Of a stretch of DNA of 64,000 bases, positions 28,498-37,052 are shown one piece after another. The notes below the pieces were generated by a model, which did not search any database, was not told where the DNA came from, and worked only from the letters and a program-made list of their open reading frames with translations. Each line of letters starts with the position of its first letter. Positions within the stretch are counted from its first letter, which is position 1. This DNA is from Flavobacteriaceae bacterium (GTDB lineage: Bacteria; Bacteroidota; Bacteroidia; Flavobacteriales; Flavobacteriaceae): contig JAHEMZ010000004.1 of assembly GCA_024643385.1 (NCBI GenBank), positions 17,513 through 81,512 of the forward strand. Reading direction: 5' to 3'. The translations under genes were made by a program, and so were the position numbers.

Positions 28498-29347
28498 GCA
28501 GGGAACATCGAATCATTCGGTCCTTTCCGAAAAGGTCCTTTTTGAGAACAATATCAGTATATCCTTCTTTTTCAAGAAGTTGAATTAATGCCATACTAAG
28601 ATACTCATTAATTTCGAAGTAAAGGAGCCCATTAGGTGTTAATGACTTTTTAGCAAGTGTAGCTATTTTTCGGTAAAACAACAGGGGGTCAAGATCACTT
28701 ACAAAGAGGGCTGTAGGTGGTTCATATTCGAGTACATTCTTCCGCATTTTGCTCTTTTCCAATGCGCGAACATACGGTGGATTGGATACAATGATATCGA
28801 ACCGATGGTCAATATGCTCGATCGTAAGAATATCAACGTGTTCAAAATTGACCCTAACCTTATTTATAAGGGTGTTTTTTTGAGCGACCTCCAATGCCTC
28901 TCGAGAAATATCCCATGCTCGAACTAAAGCATTCTCCCAATGTTTGGCAAGGGCGATCGCGATACAACCTGAACCGGTGCCAATGTCAAGTACCGAAATT
29001 TGAGAATAGGCGTTTACGACTCCGTCCTCCAGCATCCATGCCACCAGCTCTTCTGTCTCGGGTCTTGGTATCAAAGTAGACCTATTCACGGCAAACTGAA
29101 GCCCATAAAATACTGTTTCTCCCAAGATATATTGAATAGGTTCAGACTGCTTAAGTCGATCCAGTACAGCGATAAATTGTTCTGACACGCTTTCCGAGAT
29201 TTCCTTTTCCGCTAACAATACCGTATCTGCCTTACTCAATGAAAGATACTTATCGGTAGTAAGAAAAAAAAAGGAATCTATTTCTTCCGCAGGGTATCCG
29301 TACGAAAGATAGGCATGAAAAAGAGCTCTATGATGTTTGAGTGTCAC
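28484..29347 (-). CDS. prmC: Peptide chain release factor N5-glutamine methyltransferase
   Basis: PrmC methylates the glutamine of the GGQ motif in release factors RF1 and RF2. In 287 residues it has an N-terminal helical domain, the linker motif IPRPETEEL (93-101), the SAM-binding VLDIGTGSGCIAIALA (119-134), and the catalytic NPPY (189-192). It is in a run GNAT-prmC-LOG, starting 3 bp after the GNAT gene. Confidence 0.94.
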   Translation of the reverse strand: MTLKHHRALFHAYLSYGYPAEEIDSFFFLTTDKYLSLSKADTVLLAEKEISESVSEQFIAVLDRLKQSEPIQYILGETVFYGLQFAVNRSTLIPRPETEELVAWMLEDGVVNAYSQISVLDIGTGSGCIAIALAKHWENALVRAWDISREALEVAQKNTLINKVRVNFEHVDILTIEHIDHRFDIIVSNPPYVRALEKSKMRKNVLEYEPPTALFVSDLDPLLFYRKIATLAKKSLTPNGLLYFEINEYLSMALIQLLEKEGYTDIVLKKDLFGKDRMIRCSLHEKT

Positions 29348-29350
29348 GGT

Positions 29351-29836
29351 CTACAAGTCTAATAGCATATGCACTCCACATGAATAATGCCCCGTGTCCC
29401 CCATAGGACCATCGATGTAGGTAAAACCATATTTTTTATAGAGTTTTTGAGCAGCCTCCATATACGACATGGTCTCGAGATAACATTTTTCATATCCAAA
29501 GGAACGAGCACTTTTTAGGCAGATGTCGATCATTTCAGTCCCTAATCCACGCCCTCTGGCTTCCGGTAGAAAGTACATTTTCTGAAGTTCACAGACATTG
29601 CCTTCATAATTGTCCAAATGAGCAATCCCTCCTCCTCCAATTAATTTTTCACCTTCTTCTAAAACAAAATAAACAGCCCCTTCTTTTTGATAGGTCTCGA
29701 ACATACAATCCAGCGATGCATCTGCATAAGCCGTGCCCACTTTCGGCACCTTAAAGTCTTCTAATACACTTCGAATAATGGCAGCGACCTTTGGGTTATC
29801 TCGAACAGTTATCGGGCGAATGATGGGAGCGCTCAT
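29351..29836 (-). CDS. GNAT family N-acetyltransferase
   Basis: A 161-residue acetyltransferase of the GNAT fold. The acetyl-CoA site is EARGRGLGTEMIDICLKSA (the Q/RxxGxG/A pyrophosphate loop), preceded by the strand CELQKMYFLP and followed by CYLETMSYMEAAQKLYKKYGF. The substrate cannot be told. It is first in the GNAT-prmC-LOG run and divergent from ribD, with about 29 bp between the start codons, so the two promoters must overlap or share this space. Confidence 0.85.
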   Translation of the reverse strand: MSAPIIRPITVRDNPKVAAIIRSVLEDFKVPKVGTAYADASLDCMFETYQKEGAVYFVLEEGEKLIGGGGIAHLDNYEGNVCELQKMYFLPEARGRGLGTEMIDICLKSARSFGYEKCYLETMSYMEAAQKLYKKYGFTYIDGPMGDTGHYSCGVHMLLDL

Positions 29837-29853
29837 AAATGATTTTTTCCTCG

Positions 29854-29861
29854 TACTTTTG
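29854..29861 (+). promoter_or_regulatory. -7 box (TACTTTTG) of ribD
   Basis: TACTTTTG ends 4 nt before the GTG at 29866 and 25 nt before the ATG at 29887. It therefore implies either a leaderless mRNA from GTG or a start at the internal ATG. No -33 match is evident; the region overlaps the start of the divergent GNAT gene. Confidence 0.5.
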
Positions 29862-29865
29862 AGCT

Positions 29866-30912
29866 GTGAATATACACGAAAAATATATGTTGCGCTGTAT
29901 TCAATTAGCTAAAAATGGCTTAGGAAGTACCTATCCTAACCCTTTGGTGGGAAGCGTAATTGTCTGTGAAGATAAAATTATTGGAGAAGGTTGGCATCGT
30001 GCCGCCGGTGAACCACATGCCGAGGTAAATGCGATTGAACGTGTAAAAAACAAGGAATTGCTGAAGGACTCCGTACTTTATGTAAATCTGGAACCTTGTA
30101 GTCATTTTGGAAAAACGCCACCCTGTTCCGATCTAATTCTGGCAATGGAAATCCCGAAAGTGGTCATAGGTAGTACCGACCCTAATCCTAAAGTTGCGGG
30201 CCAAGGAATAGCAAAGTTAAGAGCCGGGGGATGTGAGGTAATTATTGACGTATTAAAAGAAAATTGTGACGATCTGAACAAACGATTTTTTACATTTCAT
30301 GTTCACAAGCGTCCTTATATTATATTAAAATGGGCACAATCATTAGATGGATTTATAGCTCCCTCAGGGATGGAAAAAACAGGCCCGGTATGGATCACAA
30401 ATTCGTATACCCGACAATACGTTCATAAGATGCGCACAGAGGAACAGGCCATTTTGGTGGGTACCAGGACGGCATTAAATGATAACCCTCAATTAACTGC
30501 CAGATCCTGGCATGGCAATCATCCGGTACGAATGGTCTTAGATCGAAGTTTAAATTTACCTTCCGACTTGGCGCTTTTTGACGACGCTGTTTCCACTATT
30601 GTCTTTACAGAGAAGGAGGAGATCACAAAAAATAACGTATCCTATATAAAAATTGATTTTGGACCCGATATAGCGAAACCAATTACACAAAAAATGTATG
30701 AATTAAATATTCAAAGCCTTATTGTTGAAGGAGGGGCACAGACGCTAAAAAACTTTATAAGTCTTGATTTGTGGGATGAGGCCTTTGTATTTGAAGGTTC
30801 CGTTTCATTCCACCAAGGACTAAAAGCTCCCCTACTTGAAGATAAATGGATGACCCCACATTTCTGCTTCGAAGACAAGTTGTTTCACTTTAAAAATTCA
30901 CCTCTTTGTTAG
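29866..30912 (+). CDS. ribD: Bifunctional riboflavin biosynthesis deaminase/reductase RibD
   Basis: RibD deaminates the pyrimidine formed from GTP by RibA, then reduces its ribose side chain. In 348 residues, the deaminase half has the zinc ligands H51 (HAE, E53 catalytic), C78 and C87 (EPCSHFGKTPPC). The reductase half has LKWAQSLDGFIA, ILVGTRTALNDNPQLTAR and LIVEGGAQTLKNF. I favour the GTG at 29866 because homologs have about seven residues before the Met of EKYMLRCIQLA; the ATG at 29887 is the alternative. It overlaps the following permease gene by 7 bp. No FMN riboswitch fits in the short leader. Confidence 0.93.
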   Translation: MNIHEKYMLRCIQLAKNGLGSTYPNPLVGSVIVCEDKIIGEGWHRAAGEPHAEVNAIERVKNKELLKDSVLYVNLEPCSHFGKTPPCSDLILAMEIPKVVIGSTDPNPKVAGQGIAKLRAGGCEVIIDVLKENCDDLNKRFFTFHVHKRPYIILKWAQSLDGFIAPSGMEKTGPVWITNSYTRQYVHKMRTEEQAILVGTRTALNDNPQLTARSWHGNHPVRMVLDRSLNLPSDLALFDDAVSTIVFTEKEEITKNNVSYIKIDFGPDIAKPITQKMYELNIQSLIVEGGAQTLKNFISLDLWDEAFVFEGSVSFHQGLKAPLLEDKWMTPHFCFEDKLFHFKNSPLC

Positions 30913-31778
30913 CCTTAGCTCTCAGCATTTTTGCATCCACCCTTATCCTTATTGTGTTTAAGTTATTTGAACGATTCAAAATCAATAACTTTCAAGCAAT
31001 TGTCGTCAATTATTTTGCAGCAGGCATTTGTGGGATACTTATTCAAGGAGATTTTCAAAAATTGGCATTATGGACTCAATTTCCTTGGTTCTATTATTCC
31101 ATCGCCTTGGGTAGTATATTCATCTCCATTTTCTTTCTAATGGCGATGACCACGCAGAAAAGTGGCCTCTCTGTGGTTTCTGTGGCCACAAAGATGAGCG
31201 TGGTCATTCCTATCTTATTTGGGTTATTGTATTATAAGGAGCATTTAGGGGTTTTAAAAGGCATTGGAATTATCTTGGCCTTGGTAGCTGTTTATCTTTC
31301 TTCGATCAAAAATAGACAAGGTCTTCGAATAAAAAAACGCAATCTTATTTTTCCGGCCCTAGTATTCTTGGGCAGCGGTATCATTGACACAGGAATTAAA
31401 TTTTTGGAAGAAGGGTTCGTTGCTGAAACCGATGTAGCTATTTTTTCTTCTACTCTTTTTCTATCCGCGGGAAGTATGGGGTTATTGATCTTTGTTATCC
31501 AAAAGTTTAGAGGACGATTTCAATTTGAAGCGAAAAGTTTAGTGGGCGGACTTGCCTTAGGGATTCCCAACTTCTTCACTGTTTATTTTTTAGTCTTGGC
31601 GTTGCGAAGCGAAATTCTGGAAAGCTCAGGCATATTTGTGGTAAATAATATCGGAGTCGTAACTTGTTCCACTCTGGCAGGGATTCTTCTTTTTGAAGAA
31701 AAATTAATTCCGAAGAATTGGTTGGGAATTATTTTTGCCCTCGTGAGCATACTTCTTGTGGCCCTTTCAACCCAATGA
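30906..31778 (+). CDS. EamA/DMT superfamily transporter
   Basis: A 290-residue membrane protein with ten predicted hydrophobic segments in two repeated halves, typical of drug/metabolite transporters. Examples are the N-terminal LALSIFASTLILIVFKLF, LGVLKGIGIILALVAVYLSS closing the first half, and NWLGIIFALVSILLVALS closing the second. The start is a TTG at 30906 inside the end of ribD (7-bp overlap) and the stop overlaps the ATG of the next gene (ATGA), so all three are translated in series. The substrate is unknown; co-transcription with ribD is suggestive but not evidence of flavin transport. Confidence 0.82.
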   Translation: MLALALSIFASTLILIVFKLFERFKINNFQAIVVNYFAAGICGILIQGDFQKLALWTQFPWFYYSIALGSIFISIFFLMAMTTQKSGLSVVSVATKMSVVIPILFGLLYYKEHLGVLKGIGIILALVAVYLSSIKNRQGLRIKKRNLIFPALVFLGSGIIDTGIKFLEEGFVAETDVAIFSSTLFLSAGSMGLLIFVIQKFRGRFQFEAKSLVGGLALGIPNFFTVYFLVLALRSEILESSGIFVVNNIGVVTCSTLAGILLFEEKLIPKNWLGIIFALVSILLVALSTQ

Positions 31779-32389
31779 TGGAAAATGATACTTATAAAAC
31801 TATAGCCGGTCCTTCTCCCGAGGTGCTTTATAAAGATCGGGGTAGTAAGTTCTTTGGCTATGCCTATCCAATCGTTTCTGAAGAGGAGGTTAAATTCCAT
31901 CTGGAAAATCTTAAGAAAGTACATTTTAATGCCAGGCATTGGTGCTATGCATGGCAGTTAGGTGTCTACTATGAACATTACAGGGCCAATGACGACGGTG
32001 AGCCTTCGAATAGTGCCGGAATGCCAATCTATGGCCAATTACAATCTTTTGAGGTGACACAATGCTTGGTGGTCGTAGTTCGCTACTTTGGCGGAACCAA
32101 GTTGGGTGTAGGCGGTTTGATGCAGGCTTATAAAACTGCGGCCCAAATGGCTTTAGCGGCTGCTGAAATGATTCAAAAAACTATAAACGACACTTTCGTA
32201 GTTCACTTTGAGTATAGTGAGATGAATACGGTGATGCGGATCATTAAAGAGGAGAAGATCGAGATAGAGGACCAAACCTTGGAAATGAATTGTGAGTTTA
32301 AGATCAACGTTCGAAAAAACGAATCGGAACGCATTTTTGAACTTTTCAGCAACACTTACAAGGTGAAAATTAAAAAATTTGAAGATTAG
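31775..32389 (+). CDS. YigZ/IMPACT family protein
   Basis: A 204-residue protein of the YigZ/IMPACT family. The N-terminal domain (about residues 5-125) has the family signature region RHWCYAWQLG, NDDGEPSNSAGMPI and VVVRYFGGTKLGVGGLMQAY. The C-terminal part is the small DUF1949-like domain. IMPACT relatives act on translation control, but the bacterial role is unclear. The ATG at 31775 overlaps the stop of the permease gene; a second ATG follows immediately at 31778. It is convergent with the thioesterase gene, overlapping by 4 bp. Confidence 0.87.
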   Translation: MMENDTYKTIAGPSPEVLYKDRGSKFFGYAYPIVSEEEVKFHLENLKKVHFNARHWCYAWQLGVYYEHYRANDDGEPSNSAGMPIYGQLQSFEVTQCLVVVVRYFGGTKLGVGGLMQAYKTAAQMALAAAEMIQKTINDTFVVHFEYSEMNTVMRIIKEEKIEIEDQTLEMNCEFKINVRKNESERIFELFSNTYKVKIKKFED

Positions 32390-32784
32390 TCTGTTAATTT
32401 TTCAACTAAATAATCGGGGGCTCTTCTAATCTTTTGCGTGAGCATATCGACAAAAACAAGGGTCGTCTCGGCCGTGACAAGCAGCTCGTTTTTTTCGTTA
32501 TAGATCTCGTAAACAAACTCAATTTTAGCTGTAGGAATTTTCTGTAATTTAGTGATTACGGTTATTACATCGTCGTAACGTGCAGGTAATCTATATTTTA
32601 TATGTAATTCCGTCACCGGAAGTTGAATGTTATTTTCTTCCATCCATCGATAAGAAAAGCCCAATTCCCTCAACCATTCGGTTCTTCCTTGCTCAAGGTA
32701 CTGTGCGTAGTTACCATAGTACACAACTCCCATCTGATCGGTCTCTCCATATCGGACTCGAATTTTCGTACTCGTTTTTTTCAT
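32386..32784 (-). CDS. Acyl-CoA thioesterase, YbgC/4HBT family
   Basis: A 132-residue hot-dog fold thioesterase. RVRYGETDQMGVVYYGNYAQ is the 4-hydroxybenzoyl-CoA thioesterase signature, with the catalytic Asp in ETDQMG and the following YYGNY, and LEQGRTEWLRELG follows. The fatty acyl-CoA substrate is unknown. It lies immediately upstream of and divergent from dnaA. The gene tail overlaps the YigZ-like gene by 4 bp on the opposite strand. Confidence 0.88.
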   Translation of the reverse strand: MKKTSTKIRVRYGETDQMGVVYYGNYAQYLEQGRTEWLRELGFSYRWMEENNIQLPVTELHIKYRLPARYDDVITVITKLQKIPTAKIEFVYEIYNEKNELLVTAETTLVFVDMLTQKIRRAPDYLVEKLTD

Positions 32785-32991
32785 ATTTAGTTTGGTTGAA
32801 AAAGGATCTTTTTTTGTAGCTTTATCGAAGTTGAAGTATGTGAAAAAAAAATAACAAATTCAATACCCTTTAGGTTTTTTTTTTCATTTTTTTGTTCACA
32901 TATTTGCAGTGTTAAGAAATTGTTAGGGAAGCATCTTTTTCCCTCCCCTCTTAACCGCAAAAATAACTAACTAAACCTCTAAAGAGTAACT

Positions 32992-34419
32992 ATGAGTAAA
33001 ACTGCCGAATCGGTTTGGAGCAATTGTTTGTCGTTTATTGAAGATAACATATCGACGCAAGCTTACAAGACCTGGTTTGAACCCATTAAAGCAGCGAAGC
33101 TCAATGACAATGCGCTTAGTATTCAAGTTCCCAGTAAGTTTTTTTACGAATGGTTGGAAGAACACTATGTGAAACTGCTCAAAGTTGCCCTTACGCGTGA
33201 GTTAGGAACGAAAGCCAAATTGGTCTACATCATAAAAATGGAGAACACCTATGGCAATAAACAACCCTTTACGGAAAGGATCCCGAGTGCTAATAGAAGT
33301 CAGATGAAGGATCAAGAAGTAGATGTACCTATCAAAAATAAAAGCCCGGAACTAAAAAACCCATTTGTGATTCCCGGAATCAGGAATGTTAAGATCGAAT
33401 CGCAGCTCAATCCTAATTATAGTTTCGACAATTTCTTAGAAGGTGAATCCAACCGTTTGGCGCGTTCAGCAGGCTATGCAGTGGCTAATAAACCGGGAGG
33501 AACTTCCTTCAACCCGCTGTTGATCTTTGGTGGCGTAGGTTTAGGAAAAACACACTTGGGTCATGCCATTGGGGTTGAGATCAAGGAAAAATACCCGGAA
33601 AAGACGGTATTGTATATTTCCGCCGAAAAATTCACCCAACAGTATATTGAATCTGTAAAAAAGAATAACCGGAACGACTTCATTCACTTTTATCAGATCA
33701 TAGATGTGCTCATTGTTGATGATATTCAGTTACTATCCGGTAAAGCCGGGACTCAGGATGTCTTCTTCCACATCTTTAACCATCTGCATCAAAATGGGAA
33801 GCAGGTTATATTGACCAGTGACAAGGCACCGGTCGATATGATCGACATTGAACAACGTTTGCTGTCTCGTTTCAAATGGGGTCTTTCCGCAGAACTAAAC
33901 CATCCTGATTACGATACCCGGGTTGCCATCATCAAAAACAAATTGTACCGAGATGGTGTTGAAATGCCGGATGAGATTGTTGAATTTCTCGCTAACAACA
34001 TTAAAACCAATATCCGAGAATTGGAAGGTGCCATCATTTCATTAATTGCACATTCCTCTTTTAATAAACGGGAGATCACCATAGATCTCGCTAAAAAGAT
34101 CGTAGACAACTACGTGAAACATACGAAAAGAGAAGTATCCATTGACTACATTCAAAAAGTAGTGAGTGAATATTTCCAAATGGATGTGGATACTCTGCAA
34201 TCAAAAACAAGGAAACGACATATCGTACAAGCAAGACAATTAGCGATGTTCTTTGCTAAAAAATTCACCAAGGCTTCCTTGGCATCTATCGGTTCACAAA
34301 TTGGTCAGAGAGACCATGCCACCGTACTTCATGCGTGTAAAACTGTGGATAATCTGTCAAGTACAGACAAGCAGTTCCGAAAATATGTGGATGATCTCAA
34401 TAAAAAATTAACCTTGTAA
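32992..34419 (+). CDS. dnaA: Chromosomal replication initiator DnaA
   Basis: DnaA binds DnaA boxes at the origin and opens the duplex. The 475-residue protein has domain I (1-80), a variable linker, the AAA+ domain with Walker A GGVGLGKTH (180-188), Walker B VLIVDD (239-244) and ILTSD (sensor I). The C-terminal DNA-binding domain ends with the signature region GQRDHATVLHACKTV. The length is normal. The upstream 207 bp are A/T-rich with TTTTTTTG and CATATTTG as a possible imperfect promoter. Three DnaA-box-like 9-mers lie inside its 3' end (see findings). Confidence 0.97.
   Translation: MSKTAESVWSNCLSFIEDNISTQAYKTWFEPIKAAKLNDNALSIQVPSKFFYEWLEEHYVKLLKVALTRELGTKAKLVYIIKMENTYGNKQPFTERIPSANRSQMKDQEVDVPIKNKSPELKNPFVIPGIRNVKIESQLNPNYSFDNFLEGESNRLARSAGYAVANKPGGTSFNPLLIFGGVGLGKTHLGHAIGVEIKEKYPEKTVLYISAEKFTQQYIESVKKNNRNDFIHFYQIIDVLIVDDIQLLSGKAGTQDVFFHIFNHLHQNGKQVILTSDKAPVDMIDIEQRLLSRFKWGLSAELNHPDYDTRVAIIKNKLYRDGVEMPDEIVEFLANNIKTNIRELEGAIISLIAHSSFNKREITIDLAKKIVDNYVKHTKREVSIDYIQKVVSEYFQMDVDTLQSKTRKRHIVQARQLAMFFAKKFTKASLASIGSQIGQRDHATVLHACKTVDNLSSTDKQFRKYVDDLNKKLTL
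34344..34352. other. Perfect DnaA-box 9-mer inside dnaA
   Basis: TGTGGATAA is the exact complement of the DnaA box TTATCCACA. Single-mismatch forms lie at 34185-34193 (TGTGGATAC) and 34386-34394 (TGTGGATGA). All three encode Val-Asp pairs, so chance through codon use is possible. Confidence 0.4.
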
Positions 34420-34421
34420 TC

Positions 34422-34441
34422 AATCCCGCTATCGCGGGATT
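34422..34441 (+). terminator. Rho-independent terminator of dnaA
   Basis: AATCCCGC and GCGGGATT form an 8-bp stem around a TATC loop, followed by TTTT, immediately after the dnaA stop codon. Confidence 0.92.
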
Positions 34442-34456
34442 TTTTATGTTAGTATC

Positions 34457-34912
34457 ATGAAGACAAAAGTATTAATGGTCTGCTTAGGAAATATCTGTAG
34501 ATCGCCTTTAGCCGAAGGAATTTTAAAATCCAAAGTAGATACTGCCAAGGTTTTAGTTGAATCAGCCGGAACCGGAGGATGGCATGTGGGACAATTACCT
34601 GACATTCGAAGTATTGAGGTAGCCCGCAAGTTTGGTATTGATATCACCGATCAACGTGGCAGAAAATTCTCTGCTTACGATTTTGAATCCTACGATCATA
34701 TTTTTGTGATGGATAATGCAAATTACCGGGACGTGATCGAACTCGCCAATTCCGACAGTGAAAAACAAAAGGTACAGCTTTTGTTAGACGAGATATTTCC
34801 GGGAGAGAATGTAGATGTGCCGGATCCCTATTATGGCGGAAATCATGGGTTTGAAAAAGTATTTCAAATGATCGAAGAGGCATGTGAAAAAATAGCTTCA
34901 AGATTATCATAG
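34457..34912 (+). CDS. Low-molecular-weight protein-tyrosine phosphatase
   Basis: A 151-residue phosphatase with the P-loop C-x5-R-S at residues 9-16 (VCLGNICRSP) and the general acid aspartate in DVPDPYYGG near the C-terminus. These enzymes dephosphorylate tyrosine residues, often on regulators of polysaccharide export; no such partner is next door. The gene starts 16 bp after the dnaA terminator, and the dnaA-phosphatase order is common in Flavobacteriaceae. The start codon is ATG at 34457. Confidence 0.93.
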   Translation: MKTKVLMVCLGNICRSPLAEGILKSKVDTAKVLVESAGTGGWHVGQLPDIRSIEVARKFGIDITDQRGRKFSAYDFESYDHIFVMDNANYRDVIELANSDSEKQKVQLLLDEIFPGENVDVPDPYYGGNHGFEKVFQMIEEACEKIASRLS

Positions 34913-34948
34913 CCCTTAAGTGACTACTATTTTGTATTTTTAAAAAAA

Positions 34949-36322
34949 ATGAACATGAAAAAATTCTTTACCCTACTTTGTGCCCTGCTTGGTTTATCAA
35001 CTTTTTCACAAAACATTTCGCTGGAAAGTGTGGCATCCGGTTTTAATCAACCGCTGAATATTCAAAACGCCGGAGATGACCGCTTATTTATCGTTGAAAA
35101 AGGCGGAAGAATAAAAATTATCAATTCCGATGGCACTGTCAATCCGGATAATTTCTTAGATCTTTCCGGACAGATCTCATCCGACAGTGAACGTGGATTG
35201 CTCGGACTGGCCTTTCACCCGGATTATAGCAACAACGGTTACTTTTATGTCTACTACTCTAAACCGAACGGGGATTCACAAATTTCGCGCTTCAGCGTAG
35301 ATGCCGGAAATCCCGACCTGGCCGATCCCACAAGTGAATTATTATTATTCGATATTGAACAGCCTTTCTCTAATCATAATGGCGGTTGTATAGCATTCGG
35401 TCCGGAAGGATACTTATATATTGGCACCGGAGATGGAGGAAGTGCCGGAGATCCGGGAAACAGAGCACAAAACACGGCACTGCTTTTGGGAAAAATGCTT
35501 CGAATTGATGTGGATAATCCGGGTGCCGGAGCAAATTATGGCATCCCCGCCGACAATCCTTTTGCAGGTAGTTCTACCGATGCTGAAGAAATTTGGGCCT
35601 ACGGACTTAGAAATCCATGGAAATTTAGTTTTGATGCTTCTACCGGTGATCTTTGGATCGCAGATGTGGGTCAGAACGCCATAGAAGAGATCAATAAAGT
35701 AGGCAGCACTGAAGCCGGACTGAATTATGGCTGGAGATGTTATGAAGGCTCAGAAGTATATAATAATACCGATTGCCCGGACCCCAGTGAATTAACTTTC
35801 CCTATTGCCGAATATCTTCACCCGATTGGTTTCTCCATTACCGGAGGTTATGTATATCGTGGATCCACCTACAGTAATATGGTAGGTTATTACTTCTTTG
35901 CGGATTTCTCATCCGGTATCTTAGGAACCGTAGACAGCAATGGAGATTTGACCAATTTGGGGAATTTTGGCCAGAATTGGGCCTCTTTCGGAGAAGATGT
36001 GAACGGAGAATTATACCTGTCCGGATTTAATGGAGTGATCTATAAAATAGTTGGAGAAACCTTATCTAATAATGACTTTTCACTTTCTCCTATTAGCCTA
36101 TATCCCAACCCCGCCAAAAATGAAATTTACATTGAAACCAATGGCAGTGTGATTGAAAAAATTGAGTTGTATAACCTGCAAGGTGCCCTCATGTTAAAAG
36201 GTTCTTTTGAAAGGAATACAGACGTTAAACTATCTACGCAAGGACTTTCAACAGGGGTTTACCTGATCAACATTTATACTTCAGAAGGAAATATTACCAC
36301 AAAGAAATTAGTGGTAAATTAA
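34949..36322 (+). CDS. PQQ-dependent sugar dehydrogenase-like protein, T9SS-sorted
   Basis: A 457-residue secreted protein. The signal peptide is at the start (MKKFFTLLCALLGLSTFSQ), then a six-bladed propeller of the soluble glucose/sorbosone dehydrogenase family (about residues 20-370): GRIKIINSDGTVNPDNFLDL, RGLLGLAFHPDYSNNGYFYV, YLYIGTGDGGSAGDPGNRAQ, GLRNPWKFSFD, INKVGSTEAGLNYGW. It ends in a T9SS type A sorting domain (LYPNPAKNEIYIETNG to KKLVVN). Such enzymes oxidise aldose sugars with PQQ outside the cell; PQQ use here is inferred from the family. A second ATG at 34955 is an equally good start. It is followed 6 bp later by the methyltransferase gene. Confidence 0.87.
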   Translation: MNMKKFFTLLCALLGLSTFSQNISLESVASGFNQPLNIQNAGDDRLFIVEKGGRIKIINSDGTVNPDNFLDLSGQISSDSERGLLGLAFHPDYSNNGYFYVYYSKPNGDSQISRFSVDAGNPDLADPTSELLLFDIEQPFSNHNGGCIAFGPEGYLYIGTGDGGSAGDPGNRAQNTALLLGKMLRIDVDNPGAGANYGIPADNPFAGSSTDAEEIWAYGLRNPWKFSFDASTGDLWIADVGQNAIEEINKVGSTEAGLNYGWRCYEGSEVYNNTDCPDPSELTFPIAEYLHPIGFSITGGYVYRGSTYSNMVGYYFFADFSSGILGTVDSNGDLTNLGNFGQNWASFGEDVNGELYLSGFNGVIYKIVGETLSNNDFSLSPISLYPNPAKNEIYIETNGSVIEKIELYNLQGALMLKGSFERNTDVKLSTQGLSTGVYLINIYTSEGNITTKKLVVN

Positions 36323-36328
36323 GAACTT

Positions 36329-37042
36329 ATGGCACCCCAATTCGGTAAACTATACTTAATACCATGTCCGTTAGGTGATTCTCCTCCTTTAGAGGTGCTT
36401 CCCTTATCGGTTAAAAAAGCAGTGGAAGAAATTGACTATTATATCGTAGAACATGAGAAGAATGCCCGGCATTTCATTAAAAGCATAGTTCCCAAGAAGT
36501 CACAACCCGACCTACATCTTCAAACCATCAATAAATTCACGGATGAAGCTGAAATTCCGGCAATGTTAGATCCGTGTTTGGAAGGAAAGGATATGGGAAT
36601 CATCAGTGATGCAGGATGCCCGGGGATTGCCGATCCCGGTGCTGCTATCGTCGAACAAGCCCATCTAAAAGGAATAAAGGTAGTTCCATTAGTAGGACCT
36701 TCCTCCCTCCTGCTCGCTATGATGGCAAGTGGTTTTAACGGGCAAAATTTTGCTTTTAACGGATACTTGCCCATCGACAAAACTGAACGCAAACAAGAGA
36801 TCAAAAGATTGGAAAAATTATCAGAAATCCATCTTCAATCTCAACTTTTTATAGAGACCCCGTACCGTAATAATCAATTACTGGAAAGTTTGATTGAGAA
36901 CCTAGATGCCCATACTCAAATTTGTGTGGCTTGTGACCTCACCTTATCCTCTGAATTTATTCGAACACAAGCGGCAAAAGACTGGAAAAAAACAAAGGTG
37001 GACCTTCATAAAAGACCCACCTTATTTATCATTCAAAGATGA
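36329..37042 (+). CDS. SAM-dependent methyltransferase, RsmI/tetrapyrrole methylase family
   Basis: A 237-residue member of the tetrapyrrole (corrin/porphyrin) methylase fold, closest to the short RsmI-like proteins of Bacteroidota. It has GKLYLIPCPLGD at the N-terminus, GIISDAGCPGIADPGA (SAM site), PLVGPSSLLLAMMASGF and LFIETPYRNN. RsmI methylates C1402 of 16S rRNA at the ribose; whether this shorter form does the same is not certain. It is transcribed with the preceding secreted dehydrogenase gene but the link is probably only positional. It is convergent with the lysozyme-like gene. Confidence 0.85.
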   Translation: MAPQFGKLYLIPCPLGDSPPLEVLPLSVKKAVEEIDYYIVEHEKNARHFIKSIVPKKSQPDLHLQTINKFTDEAEIPAMLDPCLEGKDMGIISDAGCPGIADPGAAIVEQAHLKGIKVVPLVGPSSLLLAMMASGFNGQNFAFNGYLPIDKTERKQEIKRLEKLSEIHLQSQLFIETPYRNNQLLESLIENLDAHTQICVACDLTLSSEFIRTQAAKDWKKTKVDLHKRPTLFIIQR

Positions 37043-37052
37043 TCTATGTTTC

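Noticed and set aside
29837..29865. FMN riboswitch before ribD
   Set aside because: Only 29 bp separate ribD from the divergent GNAT gene, far too short for an FMN riboswitch, and no conserved element is seen.
32785..32991. Replication origin directly upstream of dnaA
   Set aside because: The AT-rich 207 bp contain no recognisable DnaA box, so an origin there is not supported by the sequence.
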